Assembly: GCF_030247195.1 (NCBI RefSeq)
Contig: NC_080671.1
Location: forward strand, 206,768,397 to 206,832,396
Source: Topomyia yanbarensis
Taxonomy: Eukaryota > Arthropoda > Insecta > Diptera > Culicidae
Direction of reading: 5' to 3'
Length of the DNA: 64,000 bases
In this document: one piece after another, positions 1 to 11,700 of the stretch
Layout of the letters: each line of letters starts with the position of its first letter
How positions within the stretch are numbered: position 1 is the first letter of the stretch
Program-made: the position numbers and the translations under genes
The notes under the pieces: generated by a model
What the model saw: only the letters and a program-made list of their open reading frames with translations
Told to the model about the DNA's origin: nothing
Databases searched by the model: none

Positions 1-411
1 TCGACTAGTCCTCGTCGGTGGATCTAGCTTATACCTGCGGAGAGTTCCCTGGCGGTGATTGCTCTCCCGAAACCGTTGTTCGATGTCCATTCCGCTGTAA
101 GACGGTCATGATCTACATCAACGGTTCTCAACCTTTTTCGTACCACGGACCCCTTAGATATCACACTGGGTTGCTGCGGACCCCCACAGATAAACATCAA
201 TTTTGTATGCTATCAATATGTTATTTTCAATTTGTTAGGAAACAAGATTTGAAATTTTTGTATATAGAATCTTATTTCTAGTCTTAAGATAGCTTAAAAT
301 TTTTCTCTTTTATAAAAAAAATATTTCAACATTGTAACCTCCTAGTTTTAAAATATCCAAAATGTAAAAACAAAATAATTTGGCACCGCCAAGCTAACGC
401 ATTTGTGCCTA
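1..411. other. AT-rich sequence with no recognised feature
   Basis: I see no coding or repeat structure here. The 87-codon open frame at 18-281 begins with GTG and resembles no protein I know. Confidence 0.5.
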
Positions 412-760
412 TCAAATAAACGAAATGAATAAAAAAAGATTTGAAATTTCAATATGCACTCGGAAAATATATTTTTCTTCGCGGACTCCCAGCAATGACT
501 TCGCAGCCCCAGGGTGGGAATCACTGATCAACATCATATCTCTGTTTACTGCGTTACACGTCTTTACGAGGCTTGTCATTCTGTAGGCTACATTATTCGG
601 GTTGATGTCCGGTCCTCCCGTTTTAAGTAGCTCCCTGCACGTCACTTCAAACCTCGGACATTCAAAGACTCTCCTCGGACATTCAAAGACTTCCAAACTC
701 GGACATTCAAAGACGCTCCGGTGTCTCCTCGATGTTCACACACTCCAGGCACAGTGTTGA
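412..760 (-). pseudogene. C-terminal fragment of R1-like ORF2
   Basis: The minus-strand translation contains CPRFEVTCRELLKTGG followed by a WNAV-like segment (TCNAVNRDMMLI), typical of the region after the C-terminal zinc motif of R1-like ORF2 proteins. A short CPR unit is repeated three times at 645-715, a local tandem duplication. It is the distal piece of the element extending to 4905. Confidence 0.55.
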
Positions 761-872
761 CGTTGTGTACCCACACCGATGAAGATACTCCTTAAGCAGC
801 CGTGGCTCGGTAGGAGCTGTTTCAGGTGGAAGGTCATCTCTCCGTGCTTTCTATTGACCCACGTCGACAGGT

Positions 873-1535
873 TTGGATGAGCCGGTAGGTCCACTTTCCT
901 TTCTCCGTATTATCCCATTCCTGCTGCTACGTCACCATCGAATCGATACTCATCATCTTCCTCACGTTTCTGACGTTTCATTGATAGTAGCTCTTGATAT
1001 CCTCCGTCAGGGTAATACAGATGGGGACTTGGATGGGGATCATCTCCGCGTCAAGGCATACTGGCTCCGGTACGCAATCGCAACTCATACGACCAGCAGT
1101 CGAAGCGTCCAGTACAGCTTTTCGCGGTTTCACTTGGTTTTCAGCGCCGCACCCCAAGCAGGAGCCCCATATCGCAGTATCGATGAAACACTAGATAAAG
1201 ACCCGACATTTCGCATGTGTAATCAGTGTGGTTGTTAAAGCTCAATCAGTCGTCGATTATCACTCCCAATTGTTTCAGTGCACGCTTCGATGCATTCACA
1301 TGCCCTTCGATGGTGATCTATATCCGCTGAACCGCTTTGCAGTTGCTGTCCAACAACAAATCCGTCTTGTAGTGAGCCATTTGCAGCTTGACCTGTTCAT
1401 CCAGCTCTCGATCGCATAGATTGTGTCCGTCGCCGACACCTCCATTTCTTCAAGTGTCTCACCGTTAGTGACACATCGTCCACGAAACCAACGATTTTCA
1501 CTTTCCTGGGTAGCCGCAGTGTTAAGACCCCACAC
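873..1535 (-). pseudogene. RT palm and thumb fragment of R1-like ORF2
   Basis: The minus-strand frame beginning near 1530 reads LRLPRKVKIVGFVDDVSLT. FVDD is the catalytic motif C of R1-like reverse transcriptases. After a frameshift it continues ETLEEMEVSATDTIYAIESWMN, matching the helix that follows motif C in this group. Downstream sequence to 873 is more degraded. The fragment abuts the insertion at 1533-2635. Confidence 0.7.
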
Positions 1536-2635
1536 TGATAGAATATATTCGTAAATCGCTAGGAATTAATTTCGTACAAACAACTTTCATAAAATATACG
1601 AATTTTTCCTACATATGATGAATCGTTCGTAGTTCTATCGAAACACTTTTATTTTTTATTGCGAGTTTTTCGTGAAAACCGCGAAATGACTTTCGTTGGC
1701 TTATTACGAAACAGCTTCATTCAGCGAACGAGTAGTTCGCTGTTATATACGAATATCTGTATAATATTTACGAGCACCATTCGTCAAACCGTCCACATCA
1801 AAAGAGCAATATGGAGCAATTGTTGCTATACATCAGATAATTGTTATTGTCTGACTATTTAGTAGTCGTATCCGTGTCCGCCGGTTGCAGGCAGATTTCC
1901 TGAACCTCTTTCGCTTCCAGTTGATTCAGAATCTGGAGCAGTACAGAATTAGTTGACCCGTCGCGAACTGCTCGTTGATTTTTTATGAATTATTTTGAGT
2001 TTTTCTCTGCCGGGGCAATATCGGTGCTGTCAAACATCGATCCTAAAAGATCGAATGCGACCAACGAAATCGTTTGTAATATACATAAACGTTTATTGAA
2101 ATAAACGAAACATTTCGTTTCTTTTACGAAAAATAATGTCGATAACTTTCGTGCAACGTAAACTAAATAAGTAAAATTTACGAAAACTTTCGTTCATCAA
2201 GCGGCCATTTCCTTCGTACTACAATAAAATCGATTTGGCCACATCGATTTTTTTAAATAAAAAAACGATATTGTCAAACTTCGATCCCAAAAGATCGACT
2301 GAAAACTATAAGAGGCTAATAAATACGAAAACTTTTCTAAGATAAACGAAAAGATTTCGTGCGACCAACGAAATCGTTCACAAATGTTTATTAAAATAAA
2401 CAAAACATTTCATATCATTCACGAAAAATAATGTCGTTAGCAACGATAACATTCGTGCAGTGTACATTAAATGTGTAAAATTTACGAAAGCTTTCGTTCA
2501 CCATACGGCCATTCTTGTTCATAAAATGAACGAAACTTACTATTTACAATGCACGAAAATACTTCGTTGCAGAAAACGACGAATGAATTCGTGCATTGCA
2601 TGATTCATTATATTCACGAATTTATATTATCAGTG
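1533..2635. mobile_element. 1.1-kb non-autonomous DNA transposon with CACTGATA ends, inserted in the R1-like RT
   Basis: The ends are inverted repeats: CACTGATA at 1533 and TATCAGTG at 2635, with further imperfect pairing (AATATA, TTCGTRAAT). The dinucleotide CA lies on both sides and is the apparent 2-bp target duplication. Removing the element and one CA restores a continuous R1-like frame between motif B and motif C, which fixes the boundaries. Inside, two direct repeats about 305 bp apart (near 2056 and 2361) are dense in TTTACGAAA/TTTCGT. No transposase is visible. CACTG termini with a short duplication suggest the CACTA/Chapaev (CMC) group, but that is an inference. Confidence 0.7.
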
Positions 2636-3365
2636 CATCGCACATCCCATTCCAAAGTGTTGGACAGAGAATGGAGCCCTGAGTAACGCCCGCTGCGACT
2701 CGCAGTGCCTTCTGCCCTTTTGTTCGTCTGGTACAGCAGTGCTCTACTCTGGAAGTAGCTCTTCAGGATCTGGCTCATTCTTTTATGCCACGCTGCGGCA
2801 TTGGTCTATTCGGGGCTGGATGGCCCGGTGACTTCCCTGACTTTGGCAGCAATATCAGATTCTGCACCTTCCTCATTTCGGGGATTACCATCGTCCAGAG
2901 ACTTCAGCAGTAGCATCCTGAACGTGTCCGGATATGCCATGGTCGCAGCTTTCAGCGCCACGGTTGGTATTCCATCCGGAACGGGGGTTTTCTTTGATTT
3001 TAGTCACATCGACGCTTCTTTGAGCTCGTCGTTAGTCACTTGCCACTCGACTGTGTTGCCTCCTTCTTCTTCGCCGTACGGTGTCGGTGACCAGGTAGTT
3101 GAATCGTGATTCGGGAAGAGACCCTCAACGATTATCTTTAGCTTACCCGGGCATATTTCAGCTGATGTCGACGGACCCTCGTCTTCGTCATGACGAATCA
3201 GTACGCATCCCCCAGGGATTGGCGTTTATTTCTCAGCACAGCTACTTATGGCAATTGGCTTGCTAAGCTTGATCTCCCGTTTTAAAGAGTCCCTACCTTC
3301 TAGATACGTCGCTTGCGCTTCTTTCTCATTCTCCGATATTGCGCTCTGAGCCCGCCTGATAATGA
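2636..3365 (-). pseudogene. Linker and RT N-terminal fragment of R1-like ORF2
   Basis: The minus-strand translation gives RRAQSAISENEKEAQATYLE and LKREIKLSK (linker helix), then GPSTSAEICPGKLKIIVEGL, then PVPDGIPTVALKAATMAYPD, the RT entry motif. Next comes SQILKSYFQSRALLYQT, then a PTLWNGMCD-like segment, motif B surroundings, immediately before the insertion at 2635. RT motif A is missing between these, so there is an internal deletion as well as stops. Confidence 0.75.
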
Positions 3366-4539
3366 CCTATTCTAACTTCTCTAATGCTGGAAATATCGAA
3401 ATTAAAAAAAATCAAACTATTTTGTTTTGACAAATAACGGTAAATGTTTGTTTTATGATTTTAGTACTATTACGCAATTGAAAAAGTTATCAAATTAAGT
3501 CAAATTAAGATAAAAGGTTGAAAGCATTCGAAACTATCGGCTATTGTCAGTCCATCGCAGGTGGATACTCATCCGACCGCGTCCGACCGTTGGTTTGAGA
3601 GCAATTTAAAAATTGTAGTTTTTACATAATTTTGGTGCTTTTTATAAAGCATTATAAGAAACTATAAGTATTATTTAACTGAATCGCCTGCTAAGATTTC
3701 TATCAGTTTCGTAAATTGTTTACCGTTTGTAATAGTCATAAATTTTCGATGAAAAACCCTCACCTCCCTCCCTCCTCACCTTTTCAAACCAGCGGTAGAA
3801 CTTGTAGATGAGGAACAAAGAGTCATCGAGGAATGTTAACGTTACACACTTTTCTTTAGTATAAAGTAGCACTTCCGAAACAAGTTTTTTTTTTTATTTT
3901 TGTTCATAGTTGATAAACTGAAAGTGTTTTTTCAGCACAAAATCGTCATCTCCACAACCATTTCGGTCAGTGCAAAAACACCCAACCTGCCACCGTTGGC
4001 AATCAGCGACTACGACAAAAACGACACAGCACTGCAATTTTGTTTTTGTTTCGTACTTTTTCATATATGTTTTTACTATGCTTTACCTATTCACTCATAA
4101 TTAACTATTATTTTAGTTTTCTTTGAAAAAGGCCGCCAAATACGGTCGAAACGTCGGGCAGTTTTAAAAACAATTCGTTTGCTCAAGCTAAATTGACTGA
4201 GAAAGCCGTAAATATTCACAGATAACATAACAAGTTTTGGAATGGTCATCAATAAAACAAGGTAATTTATGTATTGTCTCCAATGTACAAATATAATTTA
4301 GAAAATTATATTTGTTAGAAAATCGTCCTACTAATGTTACTATAGCTACCATTCACAATGGTTTCGTTTAGGTTGAGTTTTTGAAGAAATATTAGCAGAA
4401 AACAAATTTCACACTGTTAAGTGGATTTTTTATGAAAAATGTGCTCAAGATCAAATATTTAAGCTTCTCTTGAATTATAATTGCAAAATAATATATAGAA
4501 CAGCAGAAAATAATTTTGTCCAGGTTTTCGGCCTAGTTA
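3366..4539. other. Unassigned sequence inside the R1-like relic
   Basis: This AT-rich stretch does not match the expected endonuclease-RT linker and is probably another insertion. I could not find its ends. The only notable string is CGAAACGTCGGG at 4148-4159, which resembles half of a hammerhead core but lacks the other half. Confidence 0.4.
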
Positions 4540-4905
4540 CCCCATGCGCCGTCTACTGCATGACCTTAGTTTTCGTGACATTGTCTTGTTAGATCAGCCT
4601 ATCAACGTACTTGATTCCGTTGTTCGCCGAAGTAACTCAACAACGTCCTTCTTCGTGCTGCAGCAGGGTTCTATTGGCCGATGCGGTAGCGAATCGCCTG
4701 GTGGTCTCTATGGGGATACTTCTCTCACACTCTCCAGTCCATGTACGCCGTCAGTCAAGGACTACAGAATGTGGCGAAATTTCTCTCGGTAGCGATATCC
4801 GTTTCGTGAACCATTAAGCTCCTAGCTCCTCGCTTGTTATAGTCCTCGGAGGTCGGGCTGGCCTCCACAACGTGCCGACAGGTAGGTGTCGAGTCTGCAG
4901 CGAAT
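4540..4905 (-). pseudogene. Endonuclease C-terminal fragment of R1-like ORF2
   Basis: The minus-strand translation contains FATFCSP, then MDWRV, then HRDHQAIRYRIG. This corresponds to the last motif of an apurinic-type endonuclease (S/R-DHxAI), with the catalytic D and H still present. Stops follow FCSP, WRV and RIGQ. Order and strand fit the RT fragments at lower coordinates. Confidence 0.65.
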
Positions 4906-5399
4906 TTTCACTACAAGGAAATATTTTCACAAGATAACTTTTGCAAATGAAACTTTGAGAATTTCATTTTAAATATTAGGCATATTTTTGTTTAACATAT
5001 TCAATTTTTTCAAATTTCTCCAAAATATTTCGGGTGGGGGTTTCGTCCCCAAAACCCCCCCCCCCGCTACTACGCCACTGGGTAGGGCTTATTGTATACA
5101 GTTTAAATGTGCCTCAGATAGTATAACAACGCGCACGAATAATTATCACTTAAGAATCAATCGTCCGCGGACGAAGGAAATTAGTACATAATTGTCATTA
5201 ATAATAATACCAAAATTTATACACGATACATAATGCGTGTATTACGAAGACTTTAATTACATAAATATATCGACCAATGTATCGAGACACTAAAAATAAT
5301 CGCTTTTCATTATATTGTATTGTTTTCGGAATGCCGCGTTTCGTCAGAATGAAGAAGCAAGGAATAATATAATCGTTCACCTGCCGTTTGATTCAATTA
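4906..5399. other. Intergenic; includes a repeat terminus at 5030-5082
   Basis: At 5030-5082 a C-run is followed by GCTACTACGCCACTG. Its reverse complement begins CAGTGGCGTAG, a terminus I associate with a common arthropod repeat family. The other end was not located. The rest shows nothing. Confidence 0.35.
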
Positions 5400-6190
5400 A
5401 ACATATGGAGCACTACCGAGTGTCGAGAACCATTAACACTACTGAAAGTTGCATAGATCGTATCACTCATCAAGGTGAATCCAGATTTGTGTAACTCTTT
5501 ACCCCATCCTTCCCGTAGCAAACGTGGAGATGCAGAGGTATACACGGTCTCCATAACATCCTTTGTTACACTAACATTCCTTCCCTTCCCCGATGACTGT
5601 AAGGACGTGGCGTTACCGTTAGTGACATTGCAAAGTATAGAACTCTAGAAACATGCACTTTGAGATGGATAGCTAATCCCAAGCCCTATTCGTTAATTTT
5701 CTGTGCAATTTCGCTTGTTCCAGTCAATCACGGAGTAGTAGCTACGAATTGTTTGGTCAATGCTCATGCTCATATTGAAGGCACTTTTGACAACGTGTCT
5801 TTCGAATCCATTTTGGATGCAGCACGAGGCCATGAAGTACTTTCATATATCACGAACTGGATACACGCAATGCTTAGCAACCGACATCTGTGCTCATCGT
5901 TAAGACAAGTAGAGATGAGGAAACTCAGTATCTGCGGATGTCCTCAAGGTGGTGTGCTGTCACCACTTCTATGGAACCTTGTCGCCGATGTCTTGTTGAG
6001 GAAACTTAATGAGCTTGGGTTTCCGACATATGGTTTCGCCGATGATCATCATGTAATGATCACCGATATTTGCTTTAACACACTTTTTGATATAATGCAA
6101 CAAGCCTTATGTGTTGTTGAGCACAGAGGTGGGAAGATACCGGTTGAGTACCGGTACGGTAAACCAAATTTTCACACGTGTTTGTGTTTC
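5400..6190 (+). pseudogene. Non-LTR reverse transcriptase fragment (R1/LOA-like)
   Basis: The plus-strand frame from about 5660 contains RT motif A-like HIEGTFDNVSF (the catalytic aspartate reads as E), motif B CGCPQGGVLSPLLWNLV and motif C YGFADDHHVM. Spacing is right for a non-LTR RT palm of the R1/LOA type. The frame upstream of 5660 is broken, and similarity ends near 6125 after MQQALCVVE. No endonuclease or RNase H lies nearby, so this is an isolated fragment. It lies on the strand opposite to the R1-like relic at 412-4905 and belongs to a different element. Confidence 0.75.
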
Positions 6191-7089
6191 CTTTACATTG
6201 TGTGCGGTCTTACTGCTGGTTGTGTTCCAACGAGACACGAAAACCAAACTGATTTTCGTTTACCGGTACATGAGTATGGGAAGAAAACACGAGAATAACG
6301 AAACCAAACTTCGGTTGTGTTGCGGTTGTGTATTCGGGTTGATGTTTATCGGTTATGCTAGTGCTGCTAGTATTTTTATAACGAATTCTAAACAAATTTC
6401 TTTTGGGTATAATATAAGGTATCTTTTCGGTAATTGAAAAAATGTCTTCAGACATCTTTCTGTTCAAATAAATTATGTTCGTTGTCTTAAATGGCGTTCC
6501 TTAACTCAATATTGCTACATTTTCATAATTATTTATCATCAGGAAGTTTGCAAAATGGGTATGTTTGGTATGGGAAACTGCCCAAAAATCGAAAGTAAAA
6601 TTAAATTTAATAGCCTCCGCTATTTTTATATTTATAAGATAGCAGATCAAAAGTTAAGATGACGGTGTATTCAAGATATTCTGTCATCTAGAATCACGCG
6701 ACATGGACATTTTTAATATAAGAAATGTGTCAAAAGAACGCAAATTGATGCCTGCCGTCATTTAAAATCTGATATGGCGAGCTATATTCAATACTACTGG
6801 CTTTCAATAACGTTGGTAAAAACCACGAAACAAGGGCATTTTTAATATCAAAAAGTTTTCTAGAGATTAAAAATTGTTATTCACATATTTCAATAGGAAT
6901 ATAATTCCAAGGAAACGAAACTTGAATTGCGTCGTAAATTAGAAATTCAATTTGGCGGAATTAAATTATAAATTATGGCCTATTCATGATGATTTAACAA
7001 CTAGCATGGTTACAGTATGGACCAATATACACATTAATGATTGAAGGGCGTTTTATATGTTTTGTTGTAATGAGACAGACAATTTCGTG
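6191..7089. other. AT-rich sequence with no recognised feature
   Basis: No coding, inverted-repeat or tandem structure stood out. Overlapping open frames at 6111-6467 on both strands are incidental. Confidence 0.4.
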
Positions 7090-8115
7090 ATTGGTGACAA
7101 TGTGAATATTTTTGCCTTTCTCAATAGAAAGGTATTGCAATTGCTCTGAAAACCGACTGTTTAATGGAGGCCCGGAGGGCCGAGTGACATATACCATTCG
7201 ATTCAGTTCGTCGAGTTCGGCAAATGTCTGTGTGTGTGTATGTATGTGTGTATGTATGTATGTGTGTGTATGTGTGTGTATGTGACCAAAAATGTCACTC
7301 ATTTTTCTCAGAGATGGCTGAACCGATTTTGACAAACTTAGTCTCAAATGAAAGGTGCAACGTTCCCATAGGCTGCTATTGAATTTCTAATGGATCCGAC
7401 TTCGGGTTCCGGATTTACAGGGTGATAAGTACGAACACGCAGAAAATGTCGATTTTAATAAAATCTGCAATGAATGTATAAAGGTGAAAATTTTTCCAAA
7501 ATATGACCACAACTGCTTCGATTTGTAGTATTAGGTCACTAACATCCATTCAAAGTCTATTTGGCCACATTGGCCACCATCCTCGGTTCCGGAAGCCCCG
7601 GCGGAAGTATCTAAATTTAGAATAACAGTCACATCGGTTTCTCGGAGATGGCTAGACCGATTCGACTAAACTTGGCCTCAAATGAAAGGTATTGCGTCCC
7701 CGTAAATGGCTATTTAATTTTATCCCGATCCGACTTCCGGCTCCGGAGTTACAAGTTGTGGCGTGCGATCACATAGCAAATTGTGATTCAAACCGATACT
7801 CCGATGAAAGCAAAAAAGGTAAAAATTTCGCTAAAATGTCTCTCAAACAACTTAAATTTGCTGTTCTAGGTCACCGACGGCCAACCAAACTTTCGTTGAC
7901 TACATTGACCACCATAGACGGTTCCGGAAGTGCCCGGGAAAAGCGGCCATCTTTCAAAATTTACGAACTCACATCAGTTTCCCGGAAATGGTTGGGCCGA
8001 TTTTCACAAACTTAGTCCCAAATGATAGCTATAACATCCCCACAGATGTCTATAAAATTTCGTACGGATCGCTTATATGGGTCCGAAAATATAGACTAAA
8101 TCGTCCGGTCACATA
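7090..8115 (+). repeat. Three diverged tandem units of about 336 bp with a TG/TATG microsatellite
   Basis: A block resembling 'GAGATGGCTGAACCGATTTT' followed by AACTTAGTCTCAAATGA recurs near 7310, 7645 and 7982, a period of about 336 bp. Each unit continues into a TCCGACTTCCGG-type segment. Upstream lie GGCCCGGAGGGCC (7171-7183) and a TGTG/TATG microsatellite (7228-7284). The same family, inverted and with a CA microsatellite, is at 50985-51200, so this is an interspersed repeat that has locally tandem-duplicated. Confidence 0.7.
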
Positions 8116-8419
8116 TGAAATTCCCATATAAGCCGGAACTCAATTTTTTTTTTTTCAAAGGGGGGACCCCATGAAATTTCAGAAATCTAATTCGCATTTT
8201 TGATGCCAAACATCTTTAAAATGCATGAAACGTCGAGATTTTATGTTATCTCGAAATTTTTTTTTTATAAAAATCGACTTTTTGGGACTTTGCCGATTTT
8301 GCACCTTTTTTCAGTACCGTGGCTGTTTTTTCTTTTTCAAAATTTTAGAACTCGAATAATGATTTATTTTCCTGTATATAGTTGTCATGTGATGTATAAT
8401 AATAAAATGTAATATATGC
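8116..8419. other. AT-rich flank of the I-type element
   Basis: Nothing recognised apart from T-runs and a short GGGGGGACCCC string at 8159-8169. It ends at the left target-site duplication. Confidence 0.4.
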
Positions 8420-8430
8420 ATTTAAAAGTT
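8420..8430. repeat. Left target-site duplication of the I-type element
   Basis: ATTTAAAAGTT here is repeated at 14550-14560. The bases just outside differ (C versus G), which marks the limit of the duplication. Confidence 0.9.
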
Positions 8431-8453
8431 TTTTTTTTCGTGAAACGTTTATT
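8429..8453 (-). terminator. Poly-A tail and AATAAA signal of the I-type element
   Basis: On the minus strand AATAAA (8453-8448) is followed about 10 bases later by a run of about ten A residues (8438-8429), ending at the target-site duplication. This is the element's 3' end. Confidence 0.85.
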
Positions 8454-8766
8454 TGACACGGCATTTGCAAAACCTTTTTTACGCCGGGGTTTTTTTTACA
8501 TAACATGTTACAAAGGTTCTTAAGACTATCACGTTATAGAAAAAATCACTTTCTAATGCTAACACTGAGGATAATCATCATTTGGAATGTTTTTAATTAT
8601 AATCTATTTTCTTGAATTTCATTGTAAACCTATTGATAGTTTTTCTGTAATCTTTGTTTATTTTTTTCTTTATTTATATCGTTTTATCTAACTTAACTAA
8701 CTGCGAAGAAATCTAAATTGTTTGTGGGTAGCAAGGGAAAAAAAACTAGAAACATTGTGGGGATAA

Positions 8767-11700
8767 TTATATTTGAATATTTATTGTTTTCAGGAAATGA
8801 TAAATATGGCTCATGTATGTAAGATCTCGTAAAGCGAGGATATCACGAACAGGTACATAGGGTGGTTTTCTTCTGGCTCGTAAGGAGTCTATTAATTGGG
8901 ATCTGGCTTCACGATATTCAGTGCAAGACCAAACAACATGTTCAATGTCTTCGTAACCCTCTCCGCAAGCACATTGATTATCTTCTGCGATCCCAATACG
9001 GCGGAGATGCGCATTCAACGTATAATGGTTGGACATGAGTCTAGACATCACACGAATGAAGTTTCGACTTACATCCAACCCTTTGAACCATGCCTTCGTT
9101 GATACTTTAGGGATAATTGAGTGCAACCATCGTCCTAGATCTCCATTGTCCCATGATGTTTGCCAACTAGTAAGCGTCCTCTGACGAGAAGCGCTATAAA
9201 ATTCATTGAAGGCAATAGGTCTTTCATAGATGTCACCGTCCAGCGCCCCTATTTTGGCTAAATTATCCGCTCTCTCATTACCCGGTATGGAGCAATGAGC
9301 GGGAATCCACACTAAGGTAATTTGATAAGAATTATTTGTTAATTTAGTTAAGTATTCTCGTATCTTCTTCAAAAAGAACGGAGCGTGATTATCAAGCTTT
9401 AATGAGCGTAGTGCCTTAATTGTGCTGAGGCTATCTGTGAGGATGAAATAATGGCTCGGAAGTAAAGTATCAATGATTTCCAGACTATAGTGAACTGCTG
9501 CTAGTTCGGCTGTATAAACGGAGGCAGGTTCTGCAAGCTTGAAAGAGATCGAGGTGTTATTGTTGAAAATACCGAAGCCAGTGGCCTCATTGATTCGTGA
9601 CCCATCAGTGTAGAACATTTTATGGCAGTCAATGTGTTGGTATTTACTTATGAATATTTTAGGGATCTCCAGAGAGCGCTGGTGATCCGGGATTCCACGA
9701 ATTTCCTCTTGCATGGACGTGTCGAAAAATAAAGTGGAATCGGGAGCATCTAGTATATTAACACATGTCAGAACATAACTAGAAGGCGTTATTTCTTGTG
9801 ACATGTGATTGAAGTACACTGTCATGAATCTGGTTTGGGATTGACGCCCGACAAGTCTTTCGAAATTTTCAATTACAAGTGGATTCATAACCTCACATCG
9901 TATAAGTAAACGAGAGGAGAGATCCCAGAATCGATCTTTTAAGGGAAGAACTCCCGCTAGAACTTCAAGACTCATCGTATGTGTCGATTGCATGGAACCT
10001 AAGGCGATTCGTAAACAACGATACTGTATTCGTTCCAATTTAATAATGTGAGTGTTTGCAGCTGAACGGAAACAGAAGCACCCATATTCCATTACTGAAA
10101 GTATCGTTGTTTGATACAATCTTATCACGTCACTTGGATGAGCACCCCACCAAGATCCGGTTATTGTTCGGAGAAAATTTATCCTTTGTTGGCACTTCTT
10201 TATCAGATACCTAATGTGGCCTTCCCATGTACCTTTAGAATCGAACCAAATTCCGAGATATTTAAAGGTCATGACTTGGGCTATCGTTCTACCAACCAAC
10301 TGAAGCTGAAGCTGAGCTGGATCACGCTTCCTTGAAAAAACAACCAACTCTGTTTTCTCCGTAGAGAAATCGATGCCTAACTTCAAAGCCCAACTTGATA
10401 AATTATCCAAACTATCTTGCAGTGGTTGTTGTAAATTTATGGCTTTTGGTCCTGTGACAGAAACCACGCCATCATCTGCAAGTTGCCTTAGAGTGCATGG
10501 GCTGACAATACAATTATCAATGTCATTCACGTAAAAATTGTAGAGAAGGGGGCTTAAACAAGAACCTTGTGGGAGACCCATGTAACTTATTCTGAATGTT
10601 GCCAAATCGCCATATGAAAAATGCATGTGCTTTTCTGACAATAAGTTGTATAAATAATTATTTAATATTGGTGAAAGACCACATTGATGTAGTTTCTCTG
10701 AGAGAACATCAATGGAAACAGAGTCGAATGCTCCTTTTATGTCTAAGAACACAGACGCCATTTGTTCTTTTTTTGTGTAAGCTAGTTGGATTTCTGACGA
10801 AAATAGCGCCAGACAATCATTCGTTCCCTTTCCCCTCCGAAAACCAAACTGGGTATCTGATAGCAAGCCGTTCGCCTCAACCCAATTGTCGAGACGTCGT
10901 AGGATAATTTTTTCCAACAATTTCCTGATGCAGGATAGCATTGCAATCGGTCGATACGAGTTATGGTCGGAGGCTGGTTTTCCCGGTTTTGGAATGGCGA
11001 TAACTCTCACTTGTCTCCAGTCGTGCGGGACTATGTTCTGCTCAAGAAGCTTATTGAATAAATTCAACAAGCGTCTTTTTGCTAGGTCAGGCAGATTCTT
11101 CACCAAGTTGAATTTAATTCTGTCTGGACCCGGAGCATTATTGTTGCATGAGAGGAGTGCAATTGAAAATTCCATCATTGTCAAAGGCGAATCTATGGAA
11201 TCGTTACTTGTGGGAGCATCGCGAATGATTTTCTGCGCAGGAGCAGAATCTGGACAAACTTTCTTGGCAAAATTAAATATCCAGCGATTCGAAAAATCTT
11301 CGCTTTCATTAGTTACGTTTCGATTCCTCATTCTTCTGGCTGTGTTCCAAAGAGTACTCATTGATGTTTCTCTTGACAAGCCATCAACGAAACGTCTCCA
11401 ATAACTAGACTTTTTGGCATGACGGAGACTGTCAAATTTGTTTTGTAAAATCGAATAATTTTCAAAGTTTGCACGTGTACACCCTTTCCGTTTCATAATT
11501 TCTTTGTAAGCAACTTGTTTAGCTTCATATGCATCCGAGCACTCTTTGTCCCACCAGGGATTAGGAGGCCGGCTGTTCATTATCATGCCAGGATTGCATT
11601 TCGTTTGGGTTTGTTCTGCTGCTTCAATAATCAAACCCGCTAGAAATTCATATTCGTCGGTAGGTGGTAGCTCTTCCGTCGAAACAAGAGAAGTGGAAAT

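Larger units (their letters stand above)
412..4905 (-). mobile_element. Decayed R1-like non-LTR retrotransposon with insertions
   Basis: Read on the minus strand from high to low coordinates, four blocks occur in the order of an R1/I-superfamily ORF2: endonuclease end (4905-4540), linker and RT start (3365-2636), RT palm motif C onward (1535-873) and cysteine-containing C-terminus (760-412). All carry stops and frameshifts, so the element is dead. A 1.1-kb DNA element splits the RT between motif B and motif C. A non-matching stretch (3366-4539) separates endonuclease from linker. No ORF1, 5' end or poly-A tail was found, so the boundaries are the limits of recognisable coding. The R1-like assignment rests on motif style and is an inference. 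Confidence 0.75.

Noticed and set aside
4120..4165. Possible hammerhead core (CGAAACGTCGGG)
   Set aside because: No CTGATGA-like half or pairing stems I and III could be found nearby; the match is only to one side of the core.
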